A stretch of 64,000 bases of DNA from Nansenia antarctica. Taxonomy: Eukaryota; Chordata; Actinopteri; Argentiniformes; Microstomatidae. Shown here in pieces: positions 36,220-48,525 of the stretch (position 1 is its first letter; every line of letters begins with the position of its first letter). The notes under the pieces are model-generated. The model did no database searches. It was not told where the DNA came from and worked only from the letters and a program-made list of their open reading frames with translations. The translations under genes and the position numbers were made by a program. The DNA lies in the NCBI GenBank assembly GCA_963989245.1, contig OZ022349.1:23490331-23554330 (forward strand), given 5' to 3'.

Positions 36220-36340
36220 CCCGGGTCCTATGTTCCCCGATTTCTTAGCCCCCCCAAAAAAAGGGTTCTATGTTCCCCGCTTCCGAAAAAGGGTTCTATG
36301 TTCCCCGCTTCCGAAAAAGGGTCCTGTGTTCCCCGCCTGC
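36220..36340. repeat. 28-bp minisatellite (gggttctatgttccccg)
   Basis: Four copies starting at about 36222, 36263, 36291 and 36319; unit 'gggttctatgttccccgctt' plus ccgaaaaa. A poly-T/poly-G tract follows at 36394-36428. Confidence 0.9.
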
Positions 36341-36809
36341 CGTTGTGTCAAGTGACCCCAGGTGTCGTTATGTGGTACTGCATGAGAGTTTGATTTTTTT
36401 TTTTTTTTTTTTTTTGGGGGGGGGGGGGTCTTAAGATGACTTGGAAATATGAAGAACACAATGAATGTCATAGTATTGTCTCAGCATTTTATTATTTAAA
36501 AAAAGAACATACACAAATACATAATCATACTGTGGATTACTAATTGATCAAGACATTTACAGGAAATTGCAGGAACTATTATAAATAGGAACAAAATGAT
36601 TATGTGTACAACATTATTATATGAACAAAATGATTATATGTACAAAACCTTTTGTAGGTAGGACACTATTGGACCTCGGCCCAAATCTAGTACTGAACCT
36701 GACTCCCCATGCTAAACCATTTGGAAGTACAGTATACTAGGACTCCAATTCAGACACACTGGGGGGCTGTCACAAATCTACTAACTCTAATCAGCCTGGT
36801 CTCACACGG

Positions 36810-36926
36810 CAGACGGCAGAATTCGACGTTTATGGACAAACGTCGAATTCTGACGTGAGATTGCATCCAAACGTCGAATTCCGACGTGACATTTGCATCC
36901 AAACGTCGAATTCCGACGTGACATTG
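36810..36926. repeat. Tandem 32-bp repeat with palindromic core
   Basis: Units contain 'aaacgtcgaattccgacgtg', itself nearly palindromic (cgtcgaattc.gacg). There are three to four copies, the first in inverted arrangement around 'tttatggacaaa'. Confidence 0.85.
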
Positions 36927-37025
36927 GGGTAGCTCGTTCTGATAGCGCAGGGGTGCGCCTGTTATGTGCACCTGTCGGGGCTTCTCTCGGGATTATTCCA
37001 TTTTGAATTGGAAACCCTATGGTTA

Positions 37026-37079
37026 CCCTAACCCTAACCCTAACCCTAACCCTAACCCTAACCTTAACCCTAACCCTAA
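37026..37079. repeat. Interstitial telomeric repeat (CCCTAA)9
   Basis: Nine consecutive hexamers, eight perfect CCCTAA and one CCTTAA. Flanked by a perfect 19-bp inverted repeat (attattccattttgaattg at 36992-37010 and its complement at 37107-37125). Confidence 0.95.
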
Positions 37080-37139
37080 ATGTGGCCTAACTAATTAATG
37101 CAAGTGCAATTCAAAATGGAATAATCTGAGAAATTAAGT

Positions 37140-37235
37140 AATACTTTGAGCTGCAACGTTCGCTATACAAATAAAAAGTTATTATTATTAGTAGTAGTAG
37201 TATTATTAGTATTATTGTTATTATTATTATGTATC
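37140..37235 (+). mobile_element. LINE 3' tail with (ATT)n
   Basis: 'gctatacaaataaaaagtta' followed by (ATT/AGT)n, the usual L2-like terminus. No coding part. Confidence 0.5.
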
Positions 37236-37239
37236 ATGT

Positions 37240-38850
37240 CATGTCTCATGCGAGTCATGCCCCATGTATTGTTTTTGAACTCCAATCAGTCAGATGGCGT
37301 CACTGATGTATGGCACTCTCTGCAGCATAAAATAGGGCTTCAAATCACGTGATCTTTGGGGACATCTTGTGGTCTATACATGTTATGTCTATAACATTAT
37401 TTTTGTTGCGATCTTAACAGTCAACTTCAGTACACTGTGCCCTTGTTCCAAACTGAAAATGCTTATGTCCTACCTAGATAATAACTGTAATGTAACATAG
37501 AGTTGGTTTTGACTTTGAGCTTAACACAGATCCAGTAATGCATCAGCAGGGGTCCATTTGTGAAATTGAAATTGCAGTGAAATGTATGCATATAACGGCG
37601 GTTAGTCGAGTGAAAGAAAAACAACATACAGATGATAATTCACACAATATAATACCACGAAAGCGTACAGCACTAAACAATAACATTTATTTGGGCAGCA
37701 TCATACTCAAACTCAGGCAGAAGGGCAGGGTCCGGCCAGGTTCACAGTCACAGACTGTCAGTGCATCATACAGGTACATACAGTAATTCAGCATGGTTAG
37801 GCTATATATAGCTGTTTCTTTTTCTATTCTATACTATTCTATTCTACTTCTGCTGTCTGCGTCTCCCTGGGTATTCCTAGACCAGATGGCAAACAGTAAA
37901 GAAATGCCACAATATACCAGGATTTAAGAAACGAGATGTCCAACAAAGGATTTGACTAACCCTGGCCAATTTTACGCTACAAGTAGACTCTGATGCAGCG
38001 GAGACAGGGTTGCCAGATGGGCTGGTTTTTGGTGGATTTAGAAGTTTTTAGATTGGTTAGGTTGGAAATTCTCAATCCCATCTGGCAACCCTTAGCGGAG
38101 AGTCTACACAGCTTGTATGTTTACAGATATCGCGCTGCTGTGCACACCACACGTTGTTAAAAGAAATAAAGCTTGTACTTTTCTACTTATAATACATTCT
38201 ACTGATGTAGTCTACCATTTGGTTTTAGTTATAGGCTATTGCTCTCACTTGAATGTAGAGTGCATATTGCGAAATTTCGCAACGTCAATAACGCATCGGC
38301 CTCTAAAAAACGCACGTTTTTTAAACATTTTTTTATTTTATTTTTTTACCTCCATTGCGAAAGGGCCCCCGCCGCCACCTTGCGGGGGGGCCTCGGGATT
38401 TTGCGGTACGCCACTGCATACAGGCTACTGATTAACAGTAGGCACTGATTAACAGTAGGCAAATGCCCATTGAACAGATTTATTCATTATCCTATCTTAA
38501 GAAAACTAATGTAACACTCTCATCTGGGGATTTACACGGCAAATCAAATCAAAGATCGACACATCCCTGAGGTATGACTGCTCTGATGAATCAACCCCTA
38601 TTTCATGAATTTTCTCTATATAACGACGTCGATCATTGATCGGCAATGACACTATATAATAGTTTGCCGAACTGGCAATCGGATTTGGGCTCCTAATATC
38701 TAAAAAGCACTACGGTTTTCTTATTTTATCTGATTAAAGTAGCAAAGACCAGAAATTTCCATTGACCGCCAGTCAAACTTCTACACTGCTATCACCCAAA
38801 AAGGGGCGTGGACATGACGGGAGAGCAAAGTACCCGGATGCGTTAGAATT
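37240..38850. other. Intergenic sequence, no gene recognised
   Basis: AT-rich with scattered short ORFs lacking family signatures. A run of T and 'gccgccaccttgcgggggg' occurs near 38370. Nothing supportable as a gene. Confidence 0.45.
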
Positions 38851-39520
38851 GCATAGAGAGTTTGAATTTTGTCCGCTGTAAAGCGGATGTGTTTCCTAGA
38901 ACATGTAAATGCAATTGCTAAACATTGTCCCGCCCCCAGAGAACGACTGACAGGCCGGTAGAACATGAGAATTGCATAGAGAGTTTGAATTTTGTCCGCT
39001 GTAAAGCGGATGCGTTTCCTAGAACATGTAAATGCAATTGCATTACAATTTGAATATTGACTCAAATAACGCAGGCAAAAGTGGCAAATGAATATGCTAT
39101 TTTGGGATTGCATAGTCATTTTAATTTTGTCAGCTACAAAGCGGATGTGTTTACTAGAACATGTAAATGCAATTGCGAATCACATTATTGCATTACAATT
39201 TGAATATTGACTCAAATAACGCAGGCAAAAGTGGCAAATGAATATGCTATTTTGGGATTGCATAGTCATTTGCACATTAGAATGAACTTTTGAATTTTGT
39301 CAGCTACAAAGCAGCGCATGACTTTGAAAATTAAATGTCAAATGGCTTTGCATTATCATTTTAATATTGACAGTGAATGTGCACATCAGGTACATGAAAA
39401 TGAAAATGCAAATCATTAGAATTGCATTTGAATTTGAATATTGTCTGAAAGAATGCATGCAAAAGTGGAACATGCAATTGCAATCTCATATTGCATTAGC
39501 ATTTGAATTAAGTCTACTAT
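38850..39520. repeat. Imperfect internal repeats around 'aacatgtaaatgcaattgc'
   Basis: At least three overlapping copies of a 120-170 bp text with 'gaattttgtccgctgtaaag', 'cctagaacatgtaaatgcaa' and 'ctcaaataacgcaggcaaaa' (about 38853, 38971, 39122), and a degraded fourth from 39292. AT-rich, non-coding. Confidence 0.8.
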
Positions 39521-40107
39521 ATGCTTCCATACTATGGTTCCAACCAATGAGGTCGCAAAGTCGTAGTTTCTATCTCAGACGCAGTTCTTTAGTGGTTTGA
39601 CAGTAGCCTACATGTGATGTTAACAATTTTCCACTAGATGGAGCCAGACCATATTGTGTCAAATCCCCAATACCTGTATGCATTAGCAATGGTCACATTG
39701 TCGGGGACTCAACTTCCAAGCCTTTAGTAAAAACGGAGAATCATAATTGTCTGTAATTCCCCATCAATCTCTTGTCTGTTTAGACATCGGAAATGTGTCC
39801 TTGTTGTGACTCCAGATGTGTTAAAAAAAAATATAATCTCTGAACATTGACAAATATGTTGCAATCTCAAAGCCCAAACTTCCACTGTGAGTAAATGCAG
39901 TAGGGTAAAAATAATAATCTAGTTTCTGAATGAAAGGGGTGATCAATGGTTGTGAAACAAACCAAGAGCTTCGTGTCATTAAGTTCATGAACTAAGACGT
40001 TGAAAAGGTGGTGTGACATTTAATGGCACATTGTGGAATGCAACACACAGGCGTGGCAGCGCGTGGAAGGAGCAGCACACTGGGTGCTGGAGCTACTTCA
40101 TATATTG

Positions 40108-41316
40108 ACAGATTCATTCTTTTCCAATGTTCCCATCTTTTACGATGTCTGTTACATGAGAATACACATAAGTCATAACACTGCTTATGTCATCCATTCA
40201 TTTAGTTGAAACAAACCATCCACTCTGAGGACCCTATCAGGAGCTCTCATTCAATGTCACTTCGACTATGCCGTAACATCATGGTACTATAGAACCACAA
40301 AGGCCCATAAAACAAGACTCCAGACAGCCCAAAATAAACTGGTTAGGCTTCTGCTAGGCCTCAACCCTAGGACACATCTAACCGCTGCTCATTTTTTGAG
40401 CCTTGATTGGCTACGAGTAGTTGACAGAGTGCAGCAGCTTGCACTGGGCCTGGTCTTCAAGATACGCTACACCACAAAGACACCCAAGTACCTGTCAACA
40501 TACTTCCAAAAAGTGAACAACGTCCACACATACAACACCAGAGGAAGCTCCACGAACCACGTTCAACCGCGGTGCACCACAAACAAGGGGTTAAACTCGT
40601 TTGCAAACTATGCAGTAAAAATGTGGAACGCCCTTCCTATAATCTTAAAGGAGTGCAAAACACTGCCCACCTTCAAAACCACTCTCAAAAAACATTTACA
40701 GGAGGCTGCAATCCGTAACTGGACCCTCTAAAACAACAAAAACAAAAACAAAAATCAGATTAAAAGACCCGAACTACCCACTGTACATACTTTGTGTTTT
40801 GTCCCCCGCCCCCACCTGTGGTGTATGTCCCCACCTGTCCTACCCGATACCTTATGTTTTGTTGTATTGTTCTTCCCATGATGGATGTACGTTTATCTTG
40901 TAGATAGTAATAGTTATTTGTCTGTATTATCTTGTAGATAGTACTAGTTTTTTTCTTATGTCTGTCTTACATGTAACGATGAATTGAAAATCAAGGACCC
41001 CAATTGAAATAAGCCAGTGGCTTTCTTGGGTTTTTATTCTTTTAGTTGACCTTGTATGTAATATGTACTTTCATGTACCTACTTCTGCAAACATTCTAAT
41101 AAAGTTTTCAATCAATCAAAAAAAAAAACTCTGTGAAGACCTGGAAAATACACTTTCAACACATACTGTAGGCTGTAACTAAATGATAACGATGGCATAA
41201 TGACTCCATAGGTGTTATATGTGTCCACATGTCAACACAACCATTCACCATTATTATTATTCTTTGTATATGACAGTGTTCATTATGCAGATGACGGTGG
41301 TAGGGAAATGACTTAT
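40108..41316. repeat. Second copy of the 34-kb segment, split by a LINE
   Basis: The flanking halves 40108-40223 and 41146-41316 match 34087-34350 in order and orientation. It ends about 240 bp upstream of the scd non-coding exon 1. Confidence 0.9.
40224..41145 (+). mobile_element. 5'-truncated non-LTR retrotransposon with RT C-terminus
   Basis: Encodes the RT C-terminal region: QNKLVRLLLGLNPRTH, HFLSLDWLRVVDRVQQLALG, YNTRGSSTNH and MWNALPIILKECKTLPTFKT, ending in a stop at 40729-40731. A 3' UTR and 'aataaagttttcaatcaatc' plus poly-A follow. The left junction (actctgaggacc) resembles the right flank (actctgtgaagacc), a likely imperfect target-site duplication. Confidence 0.85.
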
Positions 41317-41320
41317 TCAA

Positions 41321-41630
41321 CCAATGCCGAAATACTGGCATGAAATGAATTAAAACATTGAACGGCAGATAAATAGACGACCAATAAGATTTCGCGCAAA
41401 AGGTTGTCACCAAGCCCGCTCGTCCAATCACAACCTCTGAAATATCTCCTCCAAACCCAGACACCGTCGCAGGCGCCTGTAGTGTGTCAGCCTGGTTAGG
41501 TGAACCGCATCAGCAAGGCGCATCATTGTCATCACAGTGCCCGATATTATTTAGTTCAGTGGATTTTTCGACCGTTTGATATTTAATACTGTCACATTCA
41601 ACATCTGCAGACGGTACAACTCTCCATTTG
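41321..41630 (+). promoter_or_regulatory. scd promoter region and non-coding exon 1
   Basis: Three CCAAT boxes on the + strand (41321, 41381, 41424) lie upstream of an untranslated first exon that ends at donor 'tccatttg/gtaagttcg' (41630). SCD promoters in other vertebrates depend on NF-Y (CCAAT) and SREBP; I did not see a convincing SRE. Start site not determined. Confidence 0.55.
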
Positions 41631-41945
41631 GTAAGTTCGATTATATCATCTTTAATTTTCTACTAAATACATAGGGGGGCTTTATGTAACATCACGTACG
41701 CACAGCACCCAACATCACCCTTGTTTTCATCTGGCATGTACACGTTAAACAGATAAGGAAGGCGAGCAAGTGGGAATTTAAAAAACAGCTTTGCAGGAAT
41801 TATTTAAAAACATGTGTCCGTATTTCTTTATTTTATTTTATATATACAGTATATATATATATTATTTTTTTTAAACATATTTTGCAAATAACAAAATGTC
41901 TGCTGCTGTCGTTGCCAGCCGAGATCCAACAGAATCACGTTGAGA

Positions 41946-44900
41946 ATGACTGAAGCGGGGATAGAGAGTCTACCAGGGAGGCACAGGGACACAGGAGATG
42001 TCCCCACCGAGCAGCAGCTGTCAACCAGGGAAGACACGTTTGACGACACGTACAAAGAGAAAGAAGGTCCAAAACCTCCGATGTCCATCGTATGGAAAAA
42101 TGTCCTAATGATGACTTTATTGCACACAGCAGCTCTGTATGGCATGACCGTCCTGCCGTCAGCTTCTCTGCCGACCTTGGCTTGGTGTAAGTATGATGAC
42201 ATCTAAACATTGAATTCGTTATTGCAACTCATGTGGAAATTAAATGCAATGGCGTTTACCAGTTTTCAAAATGCCCACTACGAATTCGTTTTTAGTGGCG
42301 TAGTTTAAATGTTCATGTCGGATGGACGCCGGACGCACATCTGTGGGTGCGTTCGTAAATACGCTCTGGAAATCTGATCAGCACTCAATGGAATGCCTCT
42401 TGTCCAATCAAATGACTTGGTGCCTTTATGTCTTTGAACCCAGTGTGCGCTCCGGCGCTTTCAGAGCGAACCTACGAACGCACCTTGTCTCCGTGGTTTG
42501 CAGCCCCGCCGGCGGCCCTGTGCTGCGCAGAGCCCCCCCCCCCTGCCATTTCTTTGCAGCTGGACTCAGAATTAGATTACGATGTCATCATTATATCATT
42601 CACATTCCATTGATCGATGCATATTCACCCTGCTGTTGATGTAGAAATAATTGTCAATATACGCAGATAAGTTCATTGTCGTAATCCACGCAACAGACAT
42701 GTGGCTCGTTTACTGTATATGAAGGAGAAAATAGGTGTTATTTCGTGGTTAGCAGTCCTAGGGCCCTAGACCATTTCATATAAGCAGGCTATATGAACAC
42801 AGTAACTGATGCGTTCTTGTTTGACATACATGCCAGGTTCCAGAAATCTAATGTTTACTGCAGTTCTCTGTGCCACCTGCATGCATTACCATATAGCAAG
42901 CTGTAGACGCTCACTATGAGGCTTCTGTTGGATAATGTTACACAACAATCCCATTATACAATCTTTTCAGAAGTTGCATGGCTTGCACATTTCAAAGTGA
43001 ATCTCATGTTAGCTTACAGTAGGGTGTGCTACTATGGTATAACACATGTTGTCAGACCAATTTGTTGATTGTTGCCAACCCCTCTCCCCTTTCTCTTTCC
43101 CACAGCTGTGTTATGCTTTATGATAAGTGCTTTAGGAGTGACTGCCGGAGCTCATCGTCTTTGGAGTCATAGGACCTACAAGGCTTCATTACCTTTGAAA
43201 ATATTTCTGGCCACTGCCAACTCCATGTCTTTTGAGGTAAACACATGGGAAATACCTGCCCCCATACCTGTATAGTCACTCTGTAATTACTCTAGTCACA
43301 ACATTGTGCAAACCTACTGTTACTGTGTCACATGCTGTTAGGTCAATGAGTGAGTCACTCTTGCATGGTGATTAAGTTGTGCAGTTTGCTATACTACCAG
43401 AATAGTATTTCTACATGTATTCTTCCTGTAAAGTGTATTCTTTTCTTCATGTGAAGTATGTAGGGTATGTATGAATATGTGCTATGTGAATAAAGTGTGA
43501 TTTGTTTGATTTGTTTTCCTGACGCTACAGAATGACATCTATGAATGGGCTCGAGACCACAGAGTTCACCACAAGTACTCCGAGACGGACGCCGACCCTC
43601 ACAACGCCATCCGAGGTTTCTTCTTCGCTCACATCGGCTGGCTCATGCTCCGCAAACACCCGGACGTCATCGAGAAGGGCCGCAGGCTGGAACTCAGTGA
43701 CTTGAAGGCTGACAAAGTGGTCATGTTTCAAAGGAAGTACGTATACTCCTCCTCGTTGACGAGTGCTTGTGCATTTCTTCTTTACTTTATTTAGCTGCAG
43801 TATAGAATATATTGGTGGAAAAGCCATAGAGAACAGGACCGCTTTTTTTCTTCTTCTCCCTTCTACATCATTTATTCAACAGGGAGTAGAGCAAGATTGA
43901 TCAACGTTTCCGTAATTGCCCCAGAATGTAGCCAGGCGGCTAATTTTCATCTGTCGTCCCCCGGAATGTTCTTCTGTCAATGTTCTCTTCCCTCCATGAG
44001 CTGAGCTGTTGTCAGGCTGCATTCCCCCCCTTTAGCAATCCTCACAAGAATTCATAAAACGACAACAGCTTTTCTTTTCTTCTTTTTTGCGTGAATGAGC
44101 AATGTGACCCGTATGGCAAATATCTAATAGCTAGCTTGTCAGTGCATGCTGCTCTCTCTTTTACAATGCAAATAAGAATAAGAATCACATTGCGGATTGT
44201 CACTGAGGACTCTCCCTCCCTCCCTCCTTCCCTCCCTCCCTGTCTCCCTCCTTCCCTCCCCCCCCTCCCCCCATCCATAGATACTACAAGCTGTCGGTGT
44301 TGCTCATGTGCTTCTTCGTGCCCACGATCGTGCCTTGGTACTTCTGGGGGGAGAGCCTGTGGGTGGGCTACTTTGTCCCGTGTATGCTGAGGTACACAGC
44401 GGTGCTCCACGCTACCTGGCTGGTTAACAGCGCCGCTCACATGTGGGGAAACAGGCCCTACGACCAGACGATCAACCCCAGCGAGAACAAGTTTGTCACG
44501 ATGTGCGCCATAGGTATGTCGGCTATTTATGATATAAAAACAGTGAATCCTCTGGCAGTGCTCTGTAATTGACTTAGCACAGCGATGTGATATACTTTGT
44601 CTGGCTTCCCAAGACTACACCATACATGTGAATGTTCCATGCTTTCAATGAAGGGAATGACCAATTCTGTGTCCCGGCACCCTTGTTACAAGTAAAGGCC
44701 TAGTTACTGCAGCTTCTAGTAAGTACACTATCACTACAGTGTATCAATGTCATATTTAGGTGAACTCAAGTGAACTCAATAGTTGTGTCGCTTTATAAAC
44801 TGGGTTTAGAGGTCTTCTTGCCTTTCATTTAAGAATGCAAGAGGTCTTTGGACCCAAAAGGGGTCTACACTGAACCCAAAAGGATTCTGCAAAGGGTTCC

Positions 44901-45197
44901 CCTGTTGGACAAATGAAGAACCCCTTTAGAACCACTTTTTGAGTGTACTACTATTCCTACTACAACTACTACTGACTTTTTCCATTTTTACTTTTAGGTG
45001 AAGGATTTCACAACTATCACCACACGTTCCCTATGGACTATGCAACAAGTGAGTTTGGCTGCAAGCTGAACTTCACCACCTGTTTCATCGACTTCATGTG
45101 TTTCCTGGGCCTGGCAAAGGACTGCAAGAAGGTGTCTCCCGAAATCGTCATGGCTCGAGTCCAGCGCACAGGGGACAGAAGTATCAGAAGTGGCTAA
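41946..45197 (+). CDS. scd: Stearoyl-CoA desaturase (delta-9), complete
   Basis: Coding exons 41946-42186, 43106-43236, 43531-43736, 44281-44513 and 44998-45197 join in frame to 1011 nt (336 aa). Exon 2 opens at 41919 after 'gttgccag'; the first ATG is used. All three di-iron histidine boxes are intact: HRLWSH at 97-102, HRVHH at 134-138 and HNYHH at 275-279. Other conserved blocks are DPHNAIRGFFFAHIGWLM, TWLVNSAAHMWGNRPYD and a C-terminal RTGDRSIRSG. Hydrophobic pairs fit a four-pass ER membrane enzyme. Reaction: introduces the delta-9 double bond into stearoyl- or palmitoyl-CoA with cytochrome b5. Teleosts commonly keep two paralogues (scd/scda and scdb); which one this is cannot be decided here, though the sec31b neighbour may help. 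No coding defects seen. Confidence 0.97.
42346..42484. mobile_element. MITE with GGTGCGTTCGTA inverted ends, in scd intron
   Basis: Ends 'ggtgcgttcgtaaa' and 'ctacgaacgcacc' are inverted. The interior 'ttgtccaatcaaatgac' and 'cccagtgtgcgctccggcgc' match, in reverse orientation, a block inside the hAT element at about 56097-56238. Confidence 0.75.
44862..44952. mobile_element. Probable MITE fragment in last scd intron
   Basis: 'acccaaaaggggtctacact', 'aaagggttcccctgttgg' and 'gaacccctttagaacc' look like a degraded, partly palindromic 'aagaaccc' element. Single copy in this window, so weak. Confidence 0.35.
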
Positions 45198-48070
45198 GAG
45201 ATGTTCACTATCTGGAAAAAAAAAAAAACTCTAAAACTGAACCACATGAAATCTAAAAACCGACAAACCATTCACAGTGTAATTTAGGGGATCGCTTCTC
45301 TATCGTGTAGCTACAATCACTGCTTCATGCTCCATTTTTGTGAGCTTTACATTTCCAGAGTTCTAAAGATTAATGTTAGCTTTAAGTAGAGATTTGGATC
45401 GCATTGGTATGTTTTCCTTTTTCCTTTTCTTTTCTTAACTGCAGCGATAGATATTGTGTAAGATGGTTAAGGTCCATCTTTTGCCAAAGCTTCCAGTGCA
45501 GTCAGTGCAGGTCCAGTCTCCATCAATAGGCTAGATTCTAAGACTCTGTAGAAATGATTTAGCTCATTTGGTTGCAGTGGTGCACAATGATGTTGCATAG
45601 GCAATCACTCCACGTTTTAAAAAACCTGCAGCCGAGGATTAAAGGAGAGATATTTTAACAAAAAAGAAAGCTCACATTAGTTTTAAACTGTTGAGGCACC
45701 TTTAAATCTCCATATTGAGGTGACCCAGTCAGTTGGTGTGCATAGCTTTCATGTACTGTAATATGGGTCTTGTAGGCGAACAATAGTTTTCTCTGTTTTT
45801 ATTACTTCATCGTTAGCCAGTATTTATAAAGCACTGAAACATGGAACACTTACGTTCCATTTTAAAAAGATAACAACTGTTTATTAGGATACAACTGCCT
45901 TTGTTCTTATTCAACATTGTTACAGTTTACAGCGAAGTGTTTACAGTTGAACAGAATGAACTGTCCTCTTTGAGTGTTGCTTTATAGAGGGCTCTCAATG
46001 ACCAGAGTTGCAACAGTGACAGTCAGATTTACTGTCAAGAACTGCTGAAGGACGGAGGCAGTAGTGACAGCAATGGAAAGGGGAGGGACATCCTATGCTC
46101 TACCTATCAGTGCTAGAGGTCAAAAATTGCATCATCATTTACATTTGGAAAATAGTGAAAATCATTTGAAATATGTCAGTGTTTCCAATAGTGGCACACT
46201 GTGGGAGTCATCAGCCGTACATTGTTGATGATGCTCAGAAGTGTTACCGGTACATAAAACAGTGCATTTGTTTGTTTTTGTTAGCTTTTGTTCTGATAAT
46301 TAAAGGTGAAGTATGTAGTTTCGTGCGTTGCGATCACTCTATGGTGACACTGAAAATCTGAAAATGTACAACATACGTTACGTTTTCTAATAGCAGAACA
46401 TTTGTGCATATCCACAAAACGTACAAATGGTACGTAAAGGCCAGTGCTCGGCCACGACACCAGATCTTAGAAATGCCTTGTCCAGACCAAAACAATCAAT
46501 CTCAGATTAACGTTCGTTATCATGCAATCTCAAAGTCATTGATCACTACCGATTTGTATGGCCATTTAGCACTTTAAAGCTCAAATCTACATACTGGAAT
46601 TACAATTTGCAACCGATTTTGTTATGAATACGAGTACAACCAGATCAATTTTAACTGAGCTACACAAATAGTTGTTTTATTGTAGTACCTCAATCAGGAG
46701 TAATCGTTACAAAACCGTAAGCCACAAACATTAGCAAACTGCCATACTGTGTATTTCTTCCATTCCTTCTCTCTGCCATAGCATGTGTGAATTTAAAAAT
46801 GTGAATTTATTTTCTCTTGATATTTGGTGATCAATTTGTCAATGTACCTAGAATGTGCCAATGGTTGGACACCTAACGTACAGCCATACCATAGACCCAT
46901 GTTTACCCCATTGTAGCTGGATAGTGATCTGCAAGCTACTCGGCTCATAAGATTGTACAGTACAGGAGGTTTTTTAGTGTAGTCTTCCCCCTTAACAATT
47001 GTGCTGATTTTCCGGGAGTATTTCATAATCCACCACTAATTATTTCCACTGTAGTTACAGTCACAATTAGTATAATCTATTCTTAAATTAGAATCATTAT
47101 AAGTATATGGTTACAGTCTATGGTTACAGTACTCCAGACAGTTAAACAGCATGCAGAAGACCACATTGAACGTTGAGGTTTGATAACAGAGAGGCCCAAA
47201 TGATGTTTTGTGTAAAGGGTGTGGCATCCTTTGGATGTTTTACAGAAGTGATTGTGACAGATTGTGGGATTGTTAGAGCAAGGGTTTTCTTTCCACCTCC
47301 CACACAAAAGAGTCTTGTTTGTGTGTGAACATAACAAATGAAATGCATTTTCTGTATTTATAAATGCAATTGTGGTTTTATTTACAAAAGAAAATGTCTC
47401 ATGAAGTTTGTTTGACTTTAGCACCTTTTACTTTGGTCACAGATTATGTAGATTGTCTCCTAAATTAGACTAAATTAGAGAACTTATTTTATTGCGTCTA
47501 AAAATCAAGAAAAAAAAATAGCAAACAAACAAAACAAAAAAACAGATTGAGTCAGGATACTGCCCAATGCCTTATGACTTACATCCATTCCTGATTCTGT
47601 GTTCAAACCCCATCAATGTTGTGAAACAGTCAAAGGAGATGGCAAAAATGACATGTACCAGAATGGAGATGGAGAGATACAAAGTGTTTTTGTAACATCA
47701 AAGAGGGGATTGTTTTTGAACAACGGAAGTGAGTAGTGAGACTGATGGATGTGCCAACCCATATACATGGCATCTCTGTCCAGAACTTTGAAACAAAAAA
47801 GTACTTTAATATGACACTAATAAGAAATGCAAGAGAGAGCTGATCACAACGGGCGCTCACCTCACTCTGAAATTACAGATATTTACAGAAAATTAAAGAC
47901 ACTCAAATACCTCCCTCTGTGTATTCAATGATCCAAAAATAAATACTGTATTATTGTTCATTCTCTTGTCATGTTGAGGGAAGCAAAAGGTTATCATATT
48001 CTTATGTTCTGGTATATATGTAAAATATGAAATATATTCTGAAGTAAAATTCAGAGATATTTTCAATAAA
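45198..48070 (+). other. Probable long scd 3' UTR ending at an AATAAA
   Basis: From the stop codon to the first convincing polyadenylation signal (AATAAA, 48065-48070) there is about 2.9 kb without a recognisable gene on either strand. SCD mRNAs are known for very long 3' UTRs, which fits. Earlier cleavage is possible. Confidence 0.6.
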
Positions 48071-48525
48071 CTTGTAATTAAATGAATTGTTGTTGCTCTA
48101 CCTTTTCCTGTGCAGTTATTTTTCCAGTGTTCTTGAATATCACATATCACTTAAAAGCAGAGCCTGATACACATGATATTTTGGCAAGGATTGTTTTGAT
48201 GCACACTAAATAGAGGATTTTCTACAGAAGGAAATCATACTGTGATTATGTTCGGGTGTTCAAATGATTTTCTGTCTGAAAATTATTCAGTGGCCTAGAA
48301 TAGCCTGTCCAAGTAAGATAAACTACACTACCACTGCATAACAAAGTGATTAACTGAAAGAAAAAAGTTACCCAATAGTAATGGCCATGAAGGGATGTAC
48401 TACCAATAATACTACCAATTATACCAATTATTAACGGAAATACACCTATATGCAAATGCATCCTGTGGTCGGAGCACGTATTATCTGATAACGGGTCAGA
48501 TTTGGCCAGATCGCATTCACACCTT

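Noticed and set aside
37026..37079. Chromosome end
   Set aside because: Only nine telomeric hexamers with ordinary genic sequence on both sides, so it is an interstitial tract.
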